This document shows, piece after piece, positions 28,821-37,831 of a stretch of 64,000 nucleotides of DNA; position 1 is the stretch's first letter; each line of letters begins with the position of its first letter. This DNA comes from an uncultured Alphaproteobacteria bacterium (GTDB lineage: Bacteria; Pseudomonadota; Alphaproteobacteria; UBA8366; GCA-2717185). Location of the stretch: contig CALSRA010000012.1 of the NCBI GenBank assembly GCA_943788635.1, forward strand, positions 62,001 to 126,000. Reading direction: 5' to 3'. The notes below the pieces were generated by a model that was given only the letters and a program-made list of their open reading frames with translations, ran no database searches and had not been told where the DNA came from. The position numbers and the translations under genes are program-made.

Positions 28821-30496
28821 TCCGCTGCCTCCGGCAGGATGCGCTCCTCCGCCTTGCCGTAACCGCCGCCGGTCGGCGTGTGCAGCACGAAGACATCGCC
28901 CGGATGCACAGTCGCCGCGTCGAGGCCCGACATTTCATGAACCGTGCCGTCCTTGCGCTCGACCCAGTTACGGCCGACCTGCCCCGGCTCACCGCCATCC
29001 ATGCCATAGGGCGGAATCCTGCGATGGTTGGACAGGACGACGACTTCCATTTCCTCCATGAAGCGGATACGGCGATAGGTGCCGTCACCGCCACGGTGCC
29101 GCCCCGCCCCGCCCGTGTCGCGTCGAACGCCGAAGCTCTCCAGCAGCACCGGGTAGCGCCATTCCAGCAGCTTCCGGATCGGTCAGGCGGGTATTGGTCA
29201 TGTTGGTATGGACCCCCTTCGAGGCACCCTCGATAGTCGGGCCCCGCGCCACCACCGCCGCAGACGGTTTCGTAATACTGGTGGCGGTCATTGCCGAAGG
29301 TGATGTTGTTCATCGTCCCCTGCGCCGCACGCCATCACACCCAAGGGCGCCGAACAGTGCACGTCGGTGACATGGCATTGCGAGGTCTCCACGTTCCCCG
29401 CGACGACCGCCGCCGGGTAGATCCGGCGCCAGCATGCAGCCTTCCGGAAGCACGATGAAGGTCTACCGGCTTCAGGCAGCCCGCGTTCAGCGGGATCTCG
29501 TCACCGACCAGCGTGCGGAAGACATACAGCGCCGCCGCCCGACACCACCGCCGTCGGCGCGTTGAAGTTATTGGTCGGCCGCTGCGGGCTGGTGCCGGTG
29601 AAGTCCAGCGTCGCGCCACGCGCTGGCCTGGTCGACGGTGATCGGCAACTTTGATCTCAGGCTGCCATTCATCCATTTCGTATTCGAATTCGAGCCATCG
29701 TCATGCAGCGCGTCGATCACCCGCCGGACCGTTTCCTCGGCGTTATCGCTGGACGTGGCCGCATATAGGCCGTCACGACATCGAGCCCGAAATGCCCGAC
29801 CATGCGGCGCAGCTCCTGCACGCCCTTTTCATTGGCCGCAATCTGCGCCTTCAGGTCGCCGAGATTCTGATCCGGAGTTCCGGGCCGGGTATTTGGCGGC
29901 TCGTGCAGCCGGGCGCGGATTTCGGCTTCCAGCTACCGTGCCGTCCGCGACCAGCTGGACGTCGTCCAGCAGCACGCCTTCTTCGTCCAGCGTATGGCTT
30001 TGAATCCGGTGGCACCGAGCCCGGCGTTGATGCCGCCGATGTCCGCCTGGTGTCCCCGTGCTGCCGACATAGAACAGCACGTTCCTTCGACGCCGTATCC
30101 TCGAAAGACCGGCGTGATCACCGTGACGTCGGGCAGATGCGTGCCGCCGTTATAGGGATCGTTCAGCACGAACACGTCGCCCGGCGCGATCTTGCCAACA
30201 TTCCGGTCGATCACCGTGCGCACCGCCTCACCCATTGATCCCAGATGGATCGGGATATGCGGAGCATTGGCCACCAGCGCGCCATCGGCATCGAATACGG
30301 CGCAGGAGAAATCGAGACGCTCCTTGATGTTCACCGAATAGGCAGTGTTCTGCAGCGTGAAACCCATCTGCTCGGCAATGGACATGAACAGGTTGTTGAA
30401 CACTTCCAGCATCACCGGATCACAGGTCGTGCCGATTGCCATGCGACTGGGCAGTGCCACAACCCGGGTCAGGACCAGATCGCCCTTGGCGCTCAT
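28817..30496 (-). pseudogene. hyuB: Hydantoinase B/oxoprolinase subunit (HyuB), broken by many frameshifts
   Basis: The N-terminal 130 residues are a good HyuB (for example [44 protein letters not shown]). From about 30110 down to 28900 the matching residues jump between all three frames, for example [57 protein letters not shown] and VGDEIPLNAGCLKPV. At least five indels are needed. The C-terminal 110 residues (28817-29149) are in frame again and end [17 protein letters not shown]. HyuB would pair with HyuA for ATP-dependent hydantoin or oxoproline opening. As read it is non-functional; dense indels may also mean poor sequence. Confidence 0.85.
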
Positions 30497-32523
30497 TTCC
30501 GCCTGCCAGCCGGCTCGACCACTGTCGTCGCGACGGATTCCCGAATGATCGCCGGGCCGTCGACCTTTGCGCCAACCGGCAAGGCATCACGGTCATAGAT
30601 CGGGGTTTCGTGTTCGGCGCCCGCCATATGCGATTGCGTCACCGCGAGCGGCGTCACATCGCCGTCCGCCGGCGGGGTTGCCGCCACACCGTCAGATGCG
30701 CCGGCACTGCCGATGACTTCGACAACCGCTGCTTCGACGACCAGCGGCTTCTCTTCCATGATAAAGCCGTAGCGCTGTCGATGCGCTTCTTCAAACTCGT
30801 TGACCATCGCGACCGTACCGCCGGCGGAAACAGGAAGCGCCGTATCGGTACCGGCATATTTCAGATGCGCCCGGCGCAACACCGTGATCCGGTCATCGGG
30901 AACATTCTGCGCCCGCATTTCCGCGACGGCTTCGGTCATCAGCAAGTCCAGTGTCTCGGGTAGCGCCCCAGCGGCCGCTTCCTGAAGCGGCGCCTCGACT
31001 GATTTCTCGCGCATGGTCCGCTGATCCGCCAACCCCATGCCATACGCCGACAACACCCCGGCAAACGGATGAATGAACACCTTCTTCATGCCCAGCGCAT
31101 CCGCAACCAAGCACGCATGCTGTCCGCCCGCCCCGCCGAAACAGGCCAGTGCATATTCGGTGACGTCATAGCCACGCTGAACCGAGATCTTCTTGATCGC
31201 GTTGGCCATGTTCTCCACCGCGATCTTCAGAAAGCCTTCCGCCACTTCCGCGGGCGTCCGGTCGTCGCCGGTCGCGGATTTGATCTCGGCCGCAAGTGCG
31301 GCAAACTTTGTGTGAACCACATCGCGGTCCAACGGCTCGTCCTGGCCCGGGCCGAAGACCGCCGGGAAAAATTCCGGCTGCAGCTTGCCCAGCATCACGT
31401 TGCAATCGGTGACCGCCAGCGGTCCGCCCCGGCGATATGCCGCCGGCCCCGGATTGGCACCGGCCGATTCCGGACCGACACGGTAGCGGCTGCCATCGAA
31501 GAAGCAGATCGAACCACCACCCGCCGCGACGGTATGAATCATCATCATCGGCGCGCGCACGCGCACCCCCGCGACCAGCGTTTCAAAGGCGCGTTCATAT
31601 TCGCCGTCGTAATGGGCAACATCCGTGGAGGTGCCACCCATATCAAAGGTGATGATGCGGTCGAAGCCGCTATCGGTCGTCGTCTGCACCGCGCCGACAA
31701 TGCCACCCGCCGGTCCGGACAGGATCGCATCCTTGCCCTGGAACAGGCGCGCATCCACCAGCCCGCCATTCGACTGCATGAACATCAGGTTCACACCCCG
31801 CAATTCGCTGGCAACCTGGTCGACATAACGGCGCAGGATCGGGGACAGATAGGCATCGACAACTGTCGTATCGCCCCGCCCGACCAGCTTCATCAGCGGG
31901 CTGGCTTCGTGACTGCTGGACACCTGGGTGAAGCCGATACTCCGCGCCAGTTCGGCAACGGCGATTTCGTGTGCCGTGTAGCGGTAACCATGCATGAAGA
32001 CGATAGCGACGGCACGGATGCCATCATTGTAGGCCGCCTGCAGCCCCTGCCGCGTTTTATCGAGATCGACCGGGACCAGAACCTCGCCATGCGCCGTCAC
32101 GCGCTCGGGCACTTCGACGACAGTTTCGTACAGCAATTCCGGCAGGACGATGTTCAGGTCGAACAGGCGCGGGCGCGCCTGATAGGCGATGCGCAAGGCA
32201 TCATGGAAGCCTTCCGTGATGACCAGCAGCGTCCGGTCGCCCTTGCGTTCCAGCAGCGCATTGGTCGCAACCGTCGTGCCCATCTTGACGACCTCGATTT
32301 CCGCCCCGGGAATCGCCGCGCTAGGCGCCACGCCCATCAACTCGCGGATACCCTGTACCGCTGCGTCACGGTAGTGTTCGGGGTTTTCGGACAGCAGCTT
32401 ATGCGTGACCAGCGCCCCGTCCGGCCGCCGCGCCACGACGTCGGTGAATGTTCCGCCACGGTCGATCCAGAACTGCCACTTACCTTCACAAGTCATTGAC
32501 TTTAATACTTTTTTTTCAGTCAC
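30493..32523 (-). CDS. hyuA: Hydantoinase A/oxoprolinase subunit (HyuA)
   Basis: The 676-residue protein has the actin-like ATPase fold of Hyu[20 protein letters not shown] at the N terminus (phosphate loop 1), then [19 protein letters not shown], then [15 protein letters not shown] (phosphate loop 2). C-terminal parts are [15 protein letters not shown] and the [12 protein letters not shown] segment. It hydrolyses ATP to drive ring opening with HyuB. The start is a GTG at 32523 with AGGTG 9 bp upstream; an ATG at 32496 is also possible. It overlaps hyuB by 4 bp. The AT-rich island begins at its very start, so its native promoter may have been replaced. Confidence 0.9.
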   Translation of the reverse strand: MTEKKVLKSMTCEGKWQFWIDRGGTFTDVVARRPDGALVTHKLLSENPEHYRDAAVQGIRELMGVAPSAAIPGAEIEVVKMGTTVATNALLERKGDRTLLVITEGFHDALRIAYQARPRLFDLNIVLPELLYETVVEVPERVTAHGEVLVPVDLDKTRQGLQAAYNDGIRAVAIVFMHGYRYTAHEIAVAELARSIGFTQVSSSHEASPLMKLVGRGDTTVVDAYLSPILRRYVDQVASELRGVNLMFMQSNGGLVDARLFQGKDAILSGPAGGIVGAVQTTTDSGFDRIITFDMGGTSTDVAHYDGEYERAFETLVAGVRVRAPMMMIHTVAAGGGSICFFDGSRYRVGPESAGANPGPAAYRRGGPLAVTDCNVMLGKLQPEFFPAVFGPGQDEPLDRDVVHTKFAALAAEIKSATGDDRTPAEVAEGFLKIAVENMANAIKKISVQRGYDVTEYALACFGGAGGQHACLVADALGMKKVFIHPFAGVLSAYGMGLADQRTMREKSVEAPLQEAAAGALPETLDLLMTEAVAEMRAQNVPDDRITVLRRAHLKYAGTDTALPVSAGGTVAMVNEFEEAHRQRYGFIMEEKPLVVEAAVVEVIGSAGASDGVAATPPADGDVTPLAVTQSHMAGAEHETPIYDRDALPVGAKVDGPAIIRESVATTVVEPAGRRK

Positions 32524-32530
32524 TTGCCGC

Positions 32531-32613
32531 TACACCTTTGATACACCTAATATGGAAATCGTTATTTTTCCGTTGGTTAGTTATACCACGAAATACACTT
32601 TTGATACACTTAT
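32531..32613. repeat. Two direct copies of a TACAC-TTTGATACAC-type motif at the island's left edge
   Basis: TACACCTTTGATACACCTA at 32531-32549 recurs as ATACACTTTTGATACACTTA at 32593-32612 (about 62 bp apart), differing at a few positions. The shared core TGATACAC is at 32539-32546 and 32602-32609 and appears once more at the right edge (50070-50077). Each copy also contains two TACAC half-motifs. They could be recombinase arm-type sites or operators. The rest of 32614-32929 is AT-rich and shows no gene. Confidence 0.6.
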
Positions 32614-32929
32614 GGGATATGAAAAACCTTATCAACAAACAATCCATCAGGTTTTTGCCGCCGTAAGGGTTTATCAAAAATAGGTAATGTCGTGTGTATT
32701 ACAATTGAAAACCTGAAATGTCTAAATACCCTTGTAGTGGTTTGGGTATAAGACAATAGAGTTTGTTTAGATTATGCTTGACTTAATTATCTTTTTACTT
32801 GAAGTGACTTGACTATAAATTGACTTTATGTTATTCTACTCTTGTAGAGGGGTTGATAAAACAAGTAGTTATTAGATGCTAACAATACAAAATGGATTAC
32901 ATAAACCTCATTAGAAACATACCAATAAC

Positions 32930-34594
32930 CGACATTCCCCAAGTAGAATGCCCTTTCTTGCATGTTGTCGATGTTTTGTGCCCCGAGCAAGCCGCCTGTA
33001 CGACTTTCGCTGTTGTTTGGGCACCTGACCCAGGAACTGAGCGCGATTTCTGGTCTCGACAGCTTGGTTAACCCGGATTTTGTTGTGATCAACACCCCTT
33101 TGGACGGACCAATCGCGCCGCTTTTCCTCCGATTTTGTTGCTGAGGTCATCATCCTGGAACCGGTGGTGAGCGAAGGCGATGTATGGCTGCAAGGATGCG
33201 AGTGAACAGGTCACAGCTGACCGCGACTTCGGCCAGTTGGAACGTGATGGCCCGAGCATGACGCACCACCCTCGCTCCAGTTTTGATCAGCCTTGTTTGG
33301 AGGCTGGTCAGAGACCAATCAGCCACCTCTTCGGGTAGTTCGGTCCCTTGCAGTAAAACGCCGAGATTGTAGGCCAGTGCATGAAGTTGCAGGCGGATCT
33401 CGTTCTGCGCCATCCCCTTGCAAGATAACCGTGTCCAGTTGATCGCTTGCTTGCCTTCTTTGATATGCTGCTCTGCCGTTCCGCGTTGGTTGTAGAACCG
33501 GATGATCCAGTCTGGTTCCATTGGCAGATTGGTGACAACGAAGCCGACGCGAGGGAACAACTCGCTGGGATGCCATTCCACCTTGGCGATGACACGACGG
33601 GGTTTGTCCCAAGATGCCGCCTGATACTCGAAGTCGCCGTAGATGCGCTTCACGCCTTTTGGCGGACGACCCACAGGGCGCTTGAGCAGATGCGCAATCT
33701 TGCCCTGAAGAACGCGATTGGCCCGAAGGCGGATGGCGTAAAAATAGCTTTCCGCTTCCAGAGTTTTGTATAACTCCGGGATGGCGAACGCAGCATCCCC
33801 CCGGAAGAACCGCATCAGGTGACGATCCGCATATCGCGCGATGACGGGCTTCAGAACCGCTTCCCAGCCGTCGGCACTGTGGACGTTGCCGGGGCGCAGG
33901 GCGCAACGTTCGAGGTGCCCGAACTGGTTGAAGACGAACAGCGGGTGATAGCACATGCAGCCGAAATGCCCGTTCCAAGCCGTTCCTTCCTGTGCGCCGT
34001 GGGTGGGACTGACGGAACTGTCCATGTCCAGTGTGATCCACTTGGGTGGGTTGCGGTCATGAACCCGGTCGATCCAGTGTCCTGATAAATCCGCCAGCAC
34101 AGTGCGATTGTCGGTTGCCGCCAACACCTCGGTCTCGAACCGGCCCATCTGGCTCGCGGACGCGGCCTTGGCATCAACGGCACGCCCTCCAACGACCTGC
34201 CGCATCACCGGATCAAGCGATAAACGGTCTGCGTCATTCACATCATCATATCCGGCCAGCCGCCCAAAGACCGACTGGCGCAACAAGCCAACCAGTGAGT
34301 GTAGGCGATTGTGGCCAGTTCGCGTGTCTCTCAGAAATCCGCCCGCAATGTCGTGCAGGCCAAGCACTTCATCCAATTCCCGGAACAACAGTAATCCACC
34401 GTCCGAACTGATCTTCGAACCATGAAATTCCAACCGGACCCGTCGGTCAAAACTAAGCCGCGCACCATCCGTTTCGCTTGCACCCTTTGGGTGATCCATG
34501 ATCCGCCGCCTTAAGCCCACTTAACATGCTGCAATATAACACATTAATTGTCGTCAGAGGAGTGACTTCTCCCTTTTACTTGGGAAATGCGGGC
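32930..34594 (-). mobile_element. IS1380-family element, copy 1
   Basis: The ends are imperfect inverted repeats: CCGACATTCCCCAAGTAG at 32930 and, read from the other side, CCGCATTTCCCAAGTA near 34593. Almost identical sequence recurs at 47019-48683 in the opposite orientation, which fixes both ends and a length of about 1.66 kb. The 4-bp flanks do not match each other (ATAA on the left, TTAA on the right), so no simple target duplication is present. Confidence 0.88.
33150..34499 (-). CDS. IS1380-family transposase (copy 1)
   Basis: The 449-residue protein is a full DDE transposase of the IS1380 family. It has an N-terminal segment LSFDRRVRLEFHGSKISSDG, then ITLDMDSSVSPTHGAQEG with the first Asp, FFRGDAAFAIPEL with the second, and RGTAEQHIKEGKQA with the Glu. 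The ATG at 34499, with AAGGCGGCGG upstream, is preferred; a GTG at 34520 adds seven residues. It differs from copy 3 by one residue (Trp versus Arg in MEPDxIIRF), so transposition is recent. Confidence 0.93.
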   Translation of the reverse strand: MDHPKGASETDGARLSFDRRVRLEFHGSKISSDGGLLLFRELDEVLGLHDIAGGFLRDTRTGHNRLHSLVGLLRQSVFGRLAGYDDVNDADRLSLDPVMRQVVGGRAVDAKAASASQMGRFETEVLAATDNRTVLADLSGHWIDRVHDRNPPKWITLDMDSSVSPTHGAQEGTAWNGHFGCMCYHPLFVFNQFGHLERCALRPGNVHSADGWEAVLKPVIARYADRHLMRFFRGDAAFAIPELYKTLEAESYFYAIRLRANRVLQGKIAHLLKRPVGRPPKGVKRIYGDFEYQAASWDKPRRVIAKVEWHPSELFPRVGFVVTNLPMEPDWIIRFYNQRGTAEQHIKEGKQAINWTRLSCKGMAQNEIRLQLHALAYNLGVLLQGTELPEEVADWSLTSLQTRLIKTGARVVRHARAITFQLAEVAVSCDLFTRILAAIHRLRSPPVPG

Positions 34595-34651
34595 TTAAAC
34601 TATCCAAGCCCCGGAGCGGCACCTGTCAGGTGATAACCATCTCTGTACATT

Positions 34652-36409
34652 CTATTTGTATCCCCTAGCCTGTATATCAAATAATCTTTTGTAAACACCG
34701 TCTCTTTTTATCAGCATATTGTGATTTCCCGCGTCCACCACTTTTCCATTATTCATTACAACAATTACATCAGCAGATCGAATGGCACTAAATTTATGGC
34801 TCACTATAATCATTGATTTCCCTGCATAGAAATCAAAAATACCTGTGAATATTTTATCTTCGCCTTCGGCATCAATCGACGATGTCGGCTCGTCCAGTAT
34901 TAGAAGCCCCCCCCCACGGGCCAAGGACCTTGCCAAACATATTCTCTGGACCTGTCCGCCCGATAATTGAGTGCCATCATCGAATATACTCAAAAGTCTC
35001 TGGCCATACTTGTGTTCTAGTTTTTCTATAAATTCATGCGCGCCCGTTTTCGCCGCCGCACTCTCTATTTCTAGTGCCGTTATTTTTTGCGGGGAGCAAA
35101 ATTGGAAATTTTCTTCAATCGAAAGGGCCTCGAACAATGTAGAATTTTGGACCAGGATAGAAATGTTATCGTAAAGCGACCTCAATGAAATTTGGTTTAT
35201 ATCCACCCCGTTGACCTTTATAGAACCAGATGTTACCCGATATTCTCCTAACAAGAGCTTAACAATTGTCGATTTACCCGAGCCGTTCTCCCCGACAAAT
35301 GCAAGTTTTTGCCCAGCAGCAAGACTGAACGTTACATTATCCAGTGCGAAATCAATACGCCCTGGGTACTTAAAATACACACTCTCAAATTCAATTGACA
35401 TATCAGAACCGTTTTCAAGATTGTGATCCCGTTCTTCATAAGATTTATCGAACAACAATGTTGCACTTAAATTCTTAAGTTCGATAGTATTTTTGTGAAT
35501 GTTTTGCATTGTCCTAACAAACAGTTTTATATTTTCGGTTGCCTCAGATAGTAGACCTCTTAACATTAAGAATTCAGCAAAATTTACAGACCCAATCACG
35601 ATCATATTTATGGTTACAACATAGGCAAATATATCACCAGTAATTCTAACCATTTCTGCCCCAAACATTCTCTTTTGTACTTTTTTCTCATATGCAATCT
35701 CATTCTTAAAAATGGCAGATTTATGAGAAGACCATTTAGCGATCAGCTTATTAAACGCTCCTAAAACACGTATCTCTGGCATGCGCTTAGGGTCCAACAA
35801 ATTCCACCCGGTACGGGACATTATTTGCCAGTCTTTATTGTTGATGGTTTCGATATAATCCCTTTGTTTGTTCGCTCCCACTTCTATAAAAAGTGACGGC
35901 AGCATAGTAGACACTAAAACAAATCCAATTAATGGATTAAAATAACATATTCCTGCAAACGCACTAACAAAGCCCACGAGCATGCTTGCCGAGGCGAGAA
36001 AATTGAACAGAATATCGCTGATTGAGTCTTTCGCTTGAAGAGACTTAGAAAGCACACGGTTGAAATTTTCATCATCGAAATGCTCTTGGGGTATTGAGTA
36101 AAGTGTTTCAATCAACATTTTTTCGACTGATTTTTGGATATCGTGCTCATATTTTATTGACACGATTGCTGTTACTGAATCGGTAATGAAGCTAATTATT
36201 AAAAGTCCGAAAATAGCCAGCATCCAATAATACACCTCATTAATAGAGGAATTATTCGTACTTTCCACATAGGCTACTGCTGCTACAAACTTCGAAACAA
36301 CGTATATGCTTGCAATCGGATTTACACCGCGGAAGAGGGCCGCAAAACTCAACCACACTATCGGTATTATTCCCGGCATTGATGCTATTTTCAATGCTAA
36401 CTTAACCAT
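34652..36409 (-). CDS. ABC exporter, fused permease and ATPase
   Basis: The 585-residue half-transporter has about six hydrophobic segments in its first 330 residues and a nucleotide-binding domain from about residue 350. This shows Walker A GENGSGKST, signature LSGGQVQR, Walker B LLILDEPTSSID and the switch His in IIVSHKF. There is no N-terminal peptidase domain, and it lacks the typical HlyB-like C39-like region. It would work as a homodimer in the inner membrane. The low GC differs from the chromosome. Its substrate is unknown; its position in an island of glycosyltransferases suggests a glycolipid, glycan or glycopeptide. Confidence 0.9.
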   Translation of the reverse strand: MVKLALKIASMPGIIPIVWLSFAALFRGVNPIASIYVVSKFVAAVAYVESTNNSSINEVYYWMLAIFGLLIISFITDSVTAIVSIKYEHDIQKSVEKMLIETLYSIPQEHFDDENFNRVLSKSLQAKDSISDILFNFLASASMLVGFVSAFAGICYFNPLIGFVLVSTMLPSLFIEVGANKQRDYIETINNKDWQIMSRTGWNLLDPKRMPEIRVLGAFNKLIAKWSSHKSAIFKNEIAYEKKVQKRMFGAEMVRITGDIFAYVVTINMIVIGSVNFAEFLMLRGLLSEATENIKLFVRTMQNIHKNTIELKNLSATLLFDKSYEERDHNLENGSDMSIEFESVYFKYPGRIDFALDNVTFSLAAGQKLAFVGENGSGKSTIVKLLLGEYRVTSGSIKVNGVDINQISLRSLYDNISILVQNSTLFEALSIEENFQFCSPQKITALEIESAAAKTGAHEFIEKLEHKYGQRLLSIFDDGTQLSGGQVQRICLARSLARGGGLLILDEPTSSIDAEGEDKIFTGIFDFYAGKSMIIVSHKFSAIRSADVIVVMNNGKVVDAGNHNMLIKRDGVYKRLFDIQARGYK

Positions 36410-36512
36410 ACTATTAGCCTCTTGAATTGAGGTGCTCCCCGATCATTGGACAGCTGGGGCTGTAATTTAAGCTACAGTCGGGGCCTGCCGATCGGGTTTC
36501 ATTTCACACGCG

Positions 36513-37379
36513 TTACGCCACCAAGGCTGTCGGATGGAGGGCCGGGCGCAAGCCCGGGCCGGAGGCCGACAGCCTTTCTCTATATACCCTGACCGGCGTC
36601 TCGCCGCCATGCGCGGCATGAGGGCGCCGATGATTGTAGAAGCTCACCCAGTCACCGATCCCCTGACGGGCCTCGCGCCCGCCCGAGAAGGCATGCAGGT
36701 AGACGCACTCGTACTTCAACGAGCGCCACAGCCGTTCGATGAAGATGTTGTCGAGGAACCGGCCGCGCCCGTCCATCGAGATCCGCACCCCGGCCTCTTT
36801 CAGGCGCTGCGTCCACGCCCACGACGTGAACTGGCTGCCCTGATCGGTGTTGAAGATCTCCGGTGTGCCATACCGGCCCAGCGCCTCATCCAGCGCATCG
36901 ATGCAGAACTGGACGTCCATGGTGTTCGACAGACGCCACGCCAGAACCTTGCGGCTCCACCAGTCCATGATCGCCACCAGATACAGAAAGCCCTTCGCCA
37001 GCGGTATGTAGGTGATGTCGGCGCACCACACCTGGTTGGGTCGCTCAATACTGACGCTCCGCAACAGATACGGGTAAATCCTGTGCCCCTTGGCGGGAAC
37101 GCTGGTCCGTGGCTGCCGGTAGATCGGCATCAGACCCATCAACCGCATCAGCCGGCGAACCCGCTTGATGTTCACCAGGATGCCCTTCGGCCCGCAGTGC
37201 CACGTCATCTGCTGCGCCCCGTAAAACGGCGTCTCCAGGAACTGACGGTCGATCTCGCCCATCAGGGCGAGGTTCCGCGCCGTTTCGCCTCTCGACACGT
37301 GATAGAAGCTCGATCGGCTGATCGAGACCAGCCGGCATTGCCGGACAATCGACAGGGTGGGATGGTCGGGCCGGATCAT
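36513..37379 (-). CDS. IS3-family transposase OrfB (DDE integrase)
   Basis: The 288-residue protein has an HTH_21-like N-terminal region, [11 protein letters not shown] with the first Asp, [11 protein letters not shown] with the second, and [14 protein letters not shown] with the Glu, followed by [12 protein letters not shown]. All catalytic residues are present. It overlaps orfA by 4 bp and is in its -1 frame, so an OrfAB fusion made by ribosomal frameshifting is expected. Confidence 0.92.
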   Translation of the reverse strand: MIRPDHPTLSIVRQCRLVSISRSSFYHVSRGETARNLALMGEIDRQFLETPFYGAQQMTWHCGPKGILVNIKRVRRLMRLMGLMPIYRQPRTSVPAKGHRIYPYLLRSVSIERPNQVWCADITYIPLAKGFLYLVAIMDWWSRKVLAWRLSNTMDVQFCIDALDEALGRYGTPEIFNTDQGSQFTSWAWTQRLKEAGVRISMDGRGRFLDNIFIERLWRSLKYECVYLHAFSGGREARQGIGDWVSFYNHRRPHAAHGGETPVRVYRERLSASGPGLRPALHPTALVA

Positions 37380-37684
37380 CGCCTTGCGCTCCTGCCGGGG
37401 AGCAGACGTAGCCCTTGTTCCAAAAAATCCCGTTCCACCGTCAACTCGCCGATCTTGGCATGCAGATCCTTGATGCGGCTGGCATCCGCCTCCGGCTCCG
37501 CCGGGTTGCGGCCCCGCTGGAATATCTCCGACGCGCCGTCAAGCAGCGCCTTCTTCCATTGGTGGATCATCGTCGGGTGAACCTCAAACCGGCTCGCCAG
37601 CTCGGCAACCGTCTGTTCACCCTTCAGGGCCTCAAGGGCCACTCGCGCCTTGAACTCCGGCTTGTGCTGCTTCCGTTTCGTCAT
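37376..37684 (-). CDS. IS3-family OrfA (helix-turn-helix)
   Basis: The 102-residue protein has [20 protein letters not shown] and [16 protein letters not shown], an HTH that binds the IS ends. A leucine-zipper-like region ending in [12 protein letters not shown] follows, usual for IS3-family OrfA. It overlaps orfB by 4 bp. Confidence 0.92.
   Translation of the reverse strand: MTKRKQHKPEFKARVALEALKGEQTVAELASRFEVHPTMIHQWKKALLDGASEIFQRGRNPAEPEADASRIKDLHAKIGELTVERDFLEQGLRLLPGRSARR
37421..37427 (-). other. Slippery heptamer for -1 frameshifting in the IS3 element
   Basis: On the minus strand the orfA frame reads GAT-TTT-TTG, giving the heptamer T-TTT-TTG in the right phase for a -1 slip. The orfB frame is open from here to the orfB ATG, as required for an OrfAB fusion protein. 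Confidence 0.65.
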
Positions 37685-37831
37685 CGCTGATCTCCTCTCG
37701 TTGAAGATCAGCAGACACCGAACTCTGTAGCTTACGTCACTGTCCGATTTCCGGGGAGGACCTCATATTACCCATCCTAACAAGCCGTTAATTTTGAAAA
37801 TAATTTTATTGATGAGCTTTGTCCAGCCTAT

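Larger units (their letters stand above)
36428..37765 (-). mobile_element. IS3-family insertion sequence between the ABC exporter and secretin genes
   Basis: The element has imperfect terminal inverted repeats: TGAGGTGCTCCCC at 36428 and, read on the minus strand from 37765, TGAGGTCCTCCCC, followed in both by CGGACAG- or TGGACAG-like sequence. It contains orfA and orfB. The 3-bp flanks are AAT and TAT, so no clear target duplication is visible. Confidence 0.88.

Noticed and set aside
31069-32499. Long plus-strand frame (476 codons) opposite hyuA
   Set aside because: It is the antisense shadow of a strongly conserved hyuA; no ribosome site or protein-like composition.
32826-33095. Small minus-strand frame across the IS1380 copy 1 end
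   Set aside because: Half is the IS end and half is flanking AT-rich DNA; it has no ribosome site and does not recur as a unit.
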